Positions 57,540 through 64,000 of a stretch of 64,000 nucleotides of DNA are shown piece after piece. The notes under the pieces are model-generated. The model saw nothing but the letters and a program-made list of their open reading frames with translations, had not been told where the DNA came from and made no database searches. The translations under genes and the position numbers were made by a program. The stretch lies in NCBI GenBank assembly GCA_017311185.1, contig JAESUZ010001058.1, positions 992,001-1,056,000 of the forward strand. Direction: 5' to 3'. Position 1 is the first letter of the stretch, and each line of letters begins with the position of its first letter. Source of the stretch: Proteles cristata cristata (lineage: Eukaryota; Chordata; Mammalia; Carnivora; Hyaenidae).

Positions 57540-58200
57540 GGTTCTCCCACAAACCCGCTCCCTCACCTACATTCCCCTTGGCAGGGAGTTGCACCTTTGA
57601 CCACTTGCTCCTCTTTAACTATGTCTCTCCAGGCAACAATAACATCTCCATTGCCTGTTCCTACCTCGCCATCCACTCTTCATTCTCCTTTGCTGGGTCC
57701 CCTCCTCTGCCAGAAGCCTGTGTGGGGACCAGGGCTTGGCCCTCAGGACTCTTCTTTATTCTCACACACTGCCCCTCTCATGACCTTCAGGCCATTTTGA
57801 GGCTTCTGAACATTCACTCTCCAACTCTCCCCAGAGCTCCAAAGTGACGTATCTACCTGTTGACTCTTTATTCTCACATGGACCTCTAACAGGTATATAA
57901 ACATGAATCATCCAAAGCCGAACCCTTGATATCACCCTCTCTCCAGTTCTCCCCACTTCCAGTAATGGTGCCACCATCATCTGTCTACTCATTTGAAAAT
58001 ATTAGAAGTTATTCTTCTTCCTTTCTTCACAGATACTGTACTTTTTAAATCCACCAGTAAGCCCCATAACTCTACCTCCAGAATATAGCCTCACATCAAT
58101 TACCAGTGGTGCCACCGTAGGCCAAATCCTTGTCACAGCTTCTAATCTGTCTCACTGCTTCCTCAGCAGCCCTTCAGAGCCTATTCTTTATTCAGTCCCC
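57540..58200 (+). mobile_element. L2-like LINE fossil
   Basis: CCAAAGCCGAACCCTTGATA, GTAATGGTGCCACCATCATC and CCACCAGTAAGCCCCATAAC match the body of ancient L2-type elements. Confidence 0.6.
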
Positions 58201-58239
58201 AGAAAAAAAAAAGTTTTTAAATGTAGATTAGACAAGCCT

Positions 58240-58620
58240 TCACCCCCAACATTTTATTATAATTACCTTTAATATAAAGAAAAATTGAATACCCATAGAA
58301 CCATCACTGAGATTCTACCATGAATGCTTTACTCACTTTCATTTCTCTATCCATTCCTCTGTCTATCTACTCAGCCATCTATTTTTTGATCCATTTTAAA
58401 GTAAACTGCACACATACTCTAGCATGCAATGTCCTTAACTGGAGGTTCAGTATTTGTTGACAGTTCTTTTTTTTTTTAATTTTTTGTCTTTTGAATATAT
58501 AATGAAATGTCCAAGGATTAAGTGGTCTATTCCATGAGTTTTGACAAGTGAACACATCTTTGTAACCCAAACTCCTATCAGGATGTAGAACATTACCAGA
58601 AAGTTCCCATGCCAGAAATT
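58240..58620. mobile_element. Old L1-like fragment
   Basis: CCATAGAACCATCACTGAG, GAGTTTTGACAAGTGAACAC and ATCAGGATGTAGAACATTAC recall ancient L1M 3' UTR text. Confidence 0.55.
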
Positions 58621-58629
58621 TCCTGCCTA

Positions 58630-59110
58630 ACTATTTTTTAAAGCAGCTCAACAGCTTTTCATTGTAATCAGAATAAATTCAAACCCCTCCCAATGATCAT
58701 TTTCTCTGCCTCTGTCATCTAACTTTACTCCAGTCTTCCTTGACAAGGTGATGTCCAGCCACACTGGCCACCTTTCTGTTAATAGAACAAAAGTGCATTC
58801 TTGCTTCTGGAACCTCTTGTTTCCTCTGCCTGGAGTGCTCTTAGCTCAGAATTTCCATTGGTTCGCACTTCTCACCATTCAGACAGCAGCCACATTGTTA
58901 CTTCATCCCTTTCTTTTCTTTATAATGAAATCAAACATTTCTGTATATTACATTTCTATAGATCTGTAGATATATATATATTCAATTTATATACTTTGTG
59001 ACTTCCCCAGTAGTATAGAGCCTTCACGGAATAGAAGTTTTATATTATAATTACCTTTATTTCTCCATCACCCAGAACCTGACTCATGTGAGGCATTCAA
59101 ATAATGGTTC
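58630..59110 (+). mobile_element. L2 LINE fossil
   Basis: CAGCCACACTGGCCACCTTTC, TCTGCCTGGAGTGCTCTTAG and GAACCTGACTCATGTGAGGCA are L2 3'-half words. Confidence 0.7.
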
Positions 59111-60362
59111 CTCCAAAACTGAAAGTTTTAAGATTGAAGAGTGGAAGAAATGAAAGAGAATGCCCAGGTTTCTGGTTTGAGCAACTGGCTACCTGTGTCT
59201 GAGATGGGGAGCTCAGGATGCAGTCAGATTGGTCATAGAGTGTAGACAGTTATGCCTTGGGCATGCTGAGTCAGAACCCACATGGCTATATGCAACAGAA
59301 TTCAAGAGAGAGATCTGACCCTGGTGTATGGGGAGCTGTGGGTTTTTTGGTGGCTGCAGGGCCCCCTGAGACTGGCTGAAGGCCAGGAGGAGAGTGTGTC
59401 AAGGGAGAAGGTGAGCACCGTTGTCAAAGGCATGCTGCTGCCTCATCCTTTTCTCCCCACTCTTCTGCCTGCTGGGTTTTTTTTGCTGTTGTTGTTGTTG
59501 TTGTTGGGTTTTTTTTCTGCTTCCTCCTTTATGCTGGGACATCAGTCATTACAGAGCTTGTGGCTTCAATGTCCTGTTTGCTGTAGCCCCTATCTTCCCT
59601 TTTAATCTGTTTATAACATGTGGTAGACTAGGAAACCAGATAATGTGGCTTCTTAGAACCATGTGTGTAAATAGGCTCCCAGTAAGTCCTGAGCTGCCCT
59701 GCAAGTCACCCACTTGGCCTTTCCTGCATGCCTTGGTGATATTTACTTTAGTATTATAGTCATATTCTAGTTAGGTGCGGTGTCACACTGCATACATAGG
59801 CACAACGCACACCGGAAATGGTTCCTTGACCGTCCTGAATCTACGCCACCTCATTTGTGTGAACAGAGACATCCTCATCAGAGACTTCAACGCTGTCTCA
59901 GAGGCACTCACCCCTAACAAAGAATTAGCAGCATGAAGCATCGTCCAGTCAAGCTACAATGATGAATTCCACAGCCCACAGGCCAGTTCTACAGCTTGTA
60001 CTCTTCTACCTAAACCCCCCCAAATACTGGGGAGAGAGCAGCTGCCCTTGCTCTGTCCTTCACTACCTGCTGCCAAGACTGAACAAGAGCCTCATCCCAC
60101 TGTAGGTAAAAACAGAAGCCCTGCCCTCTAGTTCTGAGTTCTTCAAAAAGTATGATAGCATCTCTGGTCTTCAGGGGAATCATCATGTATACACCCGCCC
60201 AGCAAGTATACTTTACCTCTGTATGGCCCTGGAGCCACCCTGGCATACCCCCATCTGATCATCTATATAGACAATCTCAAAAGATAGTGGAGTAGGACAG
60301 GAGTTCTTCACCTCAGGTCCATGTTTGGGTCTGAACCCTCTAAAACTATATGACAATCTGCA

Positions 60363-60363
<1 letters not shown>

Positions 60364-60395
<32 letters not shown>
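60364..60395. repeat. (TG)n microsatellite
   Basis: About 15 TG units, within the ANKEF1 first intron. Confidence 0.95.
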
Positions 60396-60396
<1 letters not shown>

Positions 60397-60599
60397 AGGT
60401 ACATTTTTCCCCTGTGGAGGAGAGATCCACAGAATTCATCAACTTCTCCAAGGAGTCTACGACACAAGGGTGGTTTGCTAGAATGAGGAGTGGAGGGAAG
60501 CACACTGGGAACAGTGGAAAGAGTGTAGGATTGCAGGTGGAGAAATCTGTTGCTGGGGTTCCCCTCTTCTCTGCATCATTATTTACATAAACTGGTTCC

Positions 60600-60720
60600 T
60601 TAAACCTGAACATATTATCTACCTGGTTTGTGCCTCAGTCTCTTTATCTGTGAAATGGGGATGACACTACCAACTCGATGGTCCATGTGAAGAGGAAATG
60701 AGACAATCCTAGTAGAGTAC
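60600..60720 (+). mobile_element. MIR SINE fossil, partial
   Basis: GTGCCTCAGTCTCTTTATCTG and TGAAATGGGGATGACACTACC are forward MIR words. Confidence 0.75.
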
Positions 60721-60923
60721 TTAACCAAGTCCCCCAATGCAGGCTCACTACGAATAAATCAAATTTCTGTGGGTTTCAACTCCCCCAGAAGCCACGGTGT
60801 ACATTTGCGGGGTTCTTTACTGTCCCTTTCAGTGTTAAGTCTCAGAAAAATGCGGTAGAGAAGAGGGGTTAAGTAACCTCAAGGTAAAGTCCAGGTGGCA
60901 GGGAGCAAGATGCCAAGCTCACC

Positions 60924-61300
60924 TCTTAGTCGTGGGGGTGATCGGGTGCGGCGGATGACTGGGCACCAACGCGCCTCTGTCTGCGGGGGCGCCCGGCGGC
61001 CCCGGCCCTCGTTCTCTGCCGCCTGGCGCGGGCCCCAGCCGCGACCTCGGGCTCCCAGAGCCCCGCGTGGGCGCCCAGCCGTGAATGGTGTCTCTGTGGG
61101 CAGAGCAGGCGAGCCAGCGCGCGGGGCAGCAGGGAGCGGATGTGTGTGTCCATGGGCCTCGGGTCCGCAGCTGGCGAGCGCGCCGCCAGGTGAGAGCGCA
61201 GGGGGGCGGGGTGGGAGGCGCAGAGACTTGGCCGATTGTGAGCTTCGGCCACGCCCCGCCCCGCTGCCCAGGCAACCGCTCAGGTGCGCGGCGGGGCGGG
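60924..61300 (-). other. ANKEF1: ANKEF1 noncoding first exon, upstream part (5' limit unknown)
   Basis: On the minus strand the sequence CTAAGAG|GTGAGC gives a near-perfect splice donor with the exon ending at 60923, inside the CpG island. Joined to the acceptor at 56161-56162 it would add a 28-nt leader (56133-56160) before the ATG. The transcription start cannot be read from sequence; the GC boxes and X-box at 61203-61301 suggest roughly 61100-61250. The exon frame in phase with the ANKEF1 ATG contains no stop codon. The donor is well supported; the exon extent is inference. Confidence 0.6.
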
Positions 61301-61500
61301 GCTCCGTCTCCGCGCGCGCCGCCCAGCTCCACCTGGTGGCCTTTTCCCCGCCTGGTGGCCGGCCCGCCGGGATGCTGGAGGACCGCTCTGCACGCCCAGC
61401 GCCACGGATGGCAGAGACCGGCCGAGGTCCGCAGCTGTCCGCCCTTCTTTTCACCCTCTCCTCCAGCTCCACGGCCCTCATTCTGAAAAGCATTGTATTT
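60930..61500. promoter_or_regulatory. ANKEF1: CpG-island promoter of ANKEF1
   Basis: This is the only strongly GC-rich, CpG-dense block in the window. It sits just upstream of the first-exon donor at 60923. It contains GC boxes at 61203-61211, 61251-61262 and 61291-61301 and an RFX-type X-box, and no TATA box. Long open frames appear on both strands here; they are expected by chance in GC-rich DNA and are not called as genes. Confidence 0.88.
61263..61276. promoter_or_regulatory. Near-consensus RFX X-box
   Basis: The sequence GCTGCCCAGGCAAC fits the X-box rule GTNRCC-N(0-3)-RGYAAC with a 2-nt spacer and one mismatch (C for T at position 2). It lies between two GC boxes, about 340 bp upstream of the first-exon donor. 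RFX factors drive ciliary and axonemal genes, which matches the reported sperm-tail role of ANKEF1. Occupancy is inference. Confidence 0.6.
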
Positions 61501-61533
61501 GAAACGTAAGGCTTCTATAGTAAGACCAACCAT

Positions 61534-61757
61534 GGGGCGCCTGGGTGGCTTAGTCGGTTAAGCGTCCGACTTTCGCTTAGGTCATGATCTCGCGGTTCGT
61601 GGGTTCGAGCCCCGCCTCGGGCTCTGTGCTGACTGCCAGCTCAGAGCCTGGGGCCTGTTTCAGAGTCTGTGACTCCCTCTCTCTCTGACCCTCCCCTGCT
61701 CGCGCTGTCCCTCTCTCTCTCCTAGAAATAAATAAAACATTAAAAAAAAGTCTTTAA
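61534..61757 (+). mobile_element. Can-SINE, forward, young 'CTAG' subfamily, abutting the promoter island
   Basis: GGGGCGCCTGGGTGGCTTAG head, CTTTCGCTTAGGTC, tail TCTCCTAGAAATAAATAAAAC. Flank ACCAACCA occurs on both sides. Confidence 0.95.
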
Positions 61758-62030
61758 AAAAAAAACCAACCAATTGATTTATATATAGAATAAAATAATT
61801 TTATAAGTAAACTTAAATGAAAAATATATTATACAATAAAATGAAAAAAATGTACTTGTCAGAGACAACTGCTGTAGATTCTGGTAAATCTTCCCAGAAT
61901 TTTTCTTTGCACACTCTAAGATGTATATAGGCTTAAAAATATCTATACATAAACGGTAGCAAATATAACAAGATCATTTTATTTCAAAGCCCGCAAATGT
62001 GCCCTAACATCCCAACCCCCAAGCTGGTTT

Positions 62031-62251
62031 TTTAAAATTTTTTTTATTTTTTTTTCTAGGAGAGAGAGAGAGAGAGACAGTGTGAGCAGGAGAGGGTCAG
62101 AGAGAGAGGGAGACACAGAATCTGAAACAGGCTCCGGGTTCTGAGCTGGCAGTCAGCACAAAGACCGACGCGGAGCTCGAACCCACGAACCGCGACATCA
62201 TGACCTAAGCGAAAGTCGGACGCTTAACCGACTAAGCCACCCAGGCGCCCC
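62031..62251 (-). mobile_element. Can-SINE, reverse, 'CTAG' subfamily
   Basis: TTTTTTTCTAGGAGAG tail, CACCCAGGCGCCCC head; CTGGTTTTTT on both sides. Confidence 0.95.
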
Positions 62252-62407
62252 TGGTTTTTTGGTTTTTGTTTTTGTTTTGTTTTTTTTTTTTGGCAGGCAA
62301 ATTCTGACAGCTTTTTTATGTGAATGCAAAACATGTATGCTTTTTAAAATAGTACATAATAGCTTCTGATTAAGAGCAATAGTTCCCCCACCCCAATCTA
62401 ATTTTTT

Positions 62408-62715
62408 AATAGTTTATTGTCAAGTTGGTTTCCATATAACTCCCAGTGCTCATCCCCACAAGTGCCCTCCTCCATGCCCATCACCCCCATTCCCCACCCC
62501 AACCCCCCTCAGCCCTCAGTTTGTTCTCAGCATTCAAGAGTCTTTCATGGTTTGCCTCCCTTCCTCTCCCCAAATATTTCCCCCCTCCTTCTCCCCCATG
62601 GTCCTCCATTAAGTTCCTTCTAATCCACCTATATGTGCAAACATATGGTATTTGTCCTTCTCTGCCTGACTTATTTCGCTCAGCATAACACCCTCAAGTT
62701 CCATCCATGTTGCTG
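62408..62715 (-). mobile_element. 5'-truncated L1 3' UTR insertion
   Basis: AGTTTATTGTCAAGTTGGTTTCC and the following C-rich text match the L1 at 5720-6388 in the same orientation. CCCCAATCTAATTTTTTA / CCCCAATCTATTTTTTA flanks are a near-perfect target duplication. Confidence 0.88.
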
Positions 62716-63089
62716 CACCCCAATCTATTTTTTACAGAGACTGTTTGGAAATATGATTAAAGACTATTTCATGAACACAAAGGAATATACTATACAACAT
62801 GGAAAGTTTGGAGAAACAAAGCTAAACAAGTTTGCTTCTACTGCTGGACTCCCTGTGTCTTTCTTCCCCAAACTGCACCTCCCTGCTCCTATCCTCATAG
62901 GTGACTGCTATTCTGAAATTTGTATATTTCACCCCCTTGCCTTTTAAAATTATGTTGCTTCATAGAATGCTTCCCTTAAAAATGTGCAGTTAGTATTGTA
63001 CGTTTTGAGGATTTATAAAAACTGAGTAGAATGGTATGTATTGTTTAGACATTTTTTTCCTTCCAAACTCTTATTTTGTAATTTTATTT

Positions 63090-63304
63090 ATTTAAAAAAA
63101 AATTTAATGTCTATTTATTTTTGAGAGAGAGAGACAGAGTGCAAGTGGAGAAGGTGCTGAGAGAGGGAGACACAGAATCCAAAGCAGGTTCCAGGCTCTG
63201 AGCTGTCAGAACAGAGCCCATTGTGGGGCTTGAACCCACAGACCAGGAGATCATGACCCGAGCCTAAGTCAAATGCTTAATCCACTGAGCCACCCAGGTG
63301 CCCC
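63090..63304 (-). mobile_element. Can-SINE, reverse
   Basis: TTTAATGTCTATTTATTTTTGAGAG at left, CACCCAGGTGCCCC at right. Confidence 0.92.
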
Positions 63305-63312
63305 ATATATAT

Positions 63313-63362
63313 ATATTTTTTATTTTAGAAAGAAAGCGCATACGACAAGGGGAGGGGGCAGA

Positions 63363-63401
<39 letters not shown>

Positions 63402-63522
63402 CTCAAGCAGATTCCAATCTCAATGAAGCCTGATGCAGGCTTGATCTCATGAACCCTGAGATCATGACTTGAGCCGAAACCAAGAGTCCCATGCTTAACT
63501 GACTGAGCCACCTAGGCACCCA
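63313..63522 (-). mobile_element. Can-SINE, reverse, directly adjacent to the previous copy
   Basis: TTTTTTATTTTAGAAAGAAAG at left, a (GA)n run at 63370-63398, CACCTAGGCACCCA at right. Confidence 0.88.
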
Positions 63523-63589
63523 CCAGAATCTTATTTTTGAAGTATACCTTTGTTATGTTTAATTATAGCTCTTTTATCTTAATAGCTAT

Positions 63590-63930
63590 TTACTCTCAAT
63601 TGTATTACCATTCCATACCCCCATTTAAATCAACTCTACTATTGATGGACATTTGAGATGTTTCCTGTATTTAGTATTATAAAGAATGCTGCTATGATCA
63701 TGTTTGTATGCCTTTAGATGCACAAGTTCGAGTTTTTCTAGGGTATATGCCTAGGAGTGAAGTTTGTGGATCATAGGTTATTTATAACATCAAGAGACTT
63801 GTTTTCCAAGTATATATAGCAATTTAGACTCCTATCAGCAACGTGTGTCTTAGCCAAAACTTGGTTTTGATACTCTAAACTCTTTGCCCATCTAATGGAC
63901 GTAAATTGGTATTTCATCATTTTCTTTTTG
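63590..63930 (-). mobile_element. Old L1 fragment, reverse
   Basis: TTGATGGACATTTGAGATGTT, AAGAATGCTGCTATGATCATG and GGTATATGCCTAGGAGTG are reverse-complement L1 3' words; diverged. Confidence 0.75.
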
Positions 63931-64000
63931 CACGCTCTAATGAATGACTGTTAGTCTGAGAGCTTGATTTTTTGGAAATATTTGAGTGTAACTTTATTGG

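Noticed and set aside
60879..61533. Four overlapping open frames of 108-204 codons on both strands in the CpG island
   Set aside because: Long open frames are expected in GC-rich DNA; compositions are Arg/Pro/Gly-rich with no domain. The in-frame one is discussed only as a possible leader extension.
61760..64000. Exons of PAK5, expected on this side from human gene order
   Set aside because: Only repeats and A/T-rich sequence were seen.

Overview
This window is mammalian nuclear DNA from a carnivore, most likely a cat-family (felid) species. The main evidence is about thirty copies of a tRNA-derived SINE whose head reads like GGGGCGCCTGGGTGGCTCAG and whose tail is a CT-rich stretch followed by AATAAA and poly(A). 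This is the felid/feliform Can-SINE (SINEC_Fc type). L1, L2, MIR, MER5-like and LTR fossils complete a typical mammalian repeat landscape. Nothing bacterial, and no intact mobile-element gene, is present.

One protein-coding gene is visible, on the minus strand: ANKEF1 (ankyrin repeat and EF-hand domain containing 1, formerly ANKRD5). All nine coding exons can be placed at base resolution, from the ATG at 56132 down to the TAA at 36441. They join in frame to exactly 776 codons, the length I recall for the human protein. The promoter is a CpG island at about 60930-61500. It holds a good splice donor for a noncoding first exon (exon end 60923), three GC boxes and a near-consensus RFX X-box (61263-61276), which suits a ciliary/sperm-tail gene.

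Region by region: 1-36440 is the 3' flank, gene-free as far as I can see, and made of SINEs, old LINE/DNA-transposon fossils, an L1 tail insertion (5720-6388), two solo-LTR-like elements (about 9950-10560 and 27315-27900), an MLT1-like LTR (13325-13866), an old L1 3' end (33190-34320) and several microsatellites. 36441-61300 is ANKEF1, with introns rich in SINEs and one tiny retroposed mRNA tail (44278-44358) bounded by a perfect 19-bp target duplication. 61500-64000 is 5' flank with more SINEs and L1 fragments. From the remembered human gene order, PAK5 should lie beyond the high-coordinate end and SNAP25 beyond the low-coordinate end; no exon of either was recognised here.

I did not find a convincing undescribed biological system. 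The observations most worth a second look are the X-box promoter, a 5' leader that stays open in frame with the ANKEF1 start codon, a possible opposite-strand first exon in the same CpG island, a degenerate EF-hand, two co-segregating marks that define a SINE subfamily, and several unusually well-preserved or odd insertion structures. Family names for ancient repeats come from memory of consensus sequences and need a RepeatMasker check.
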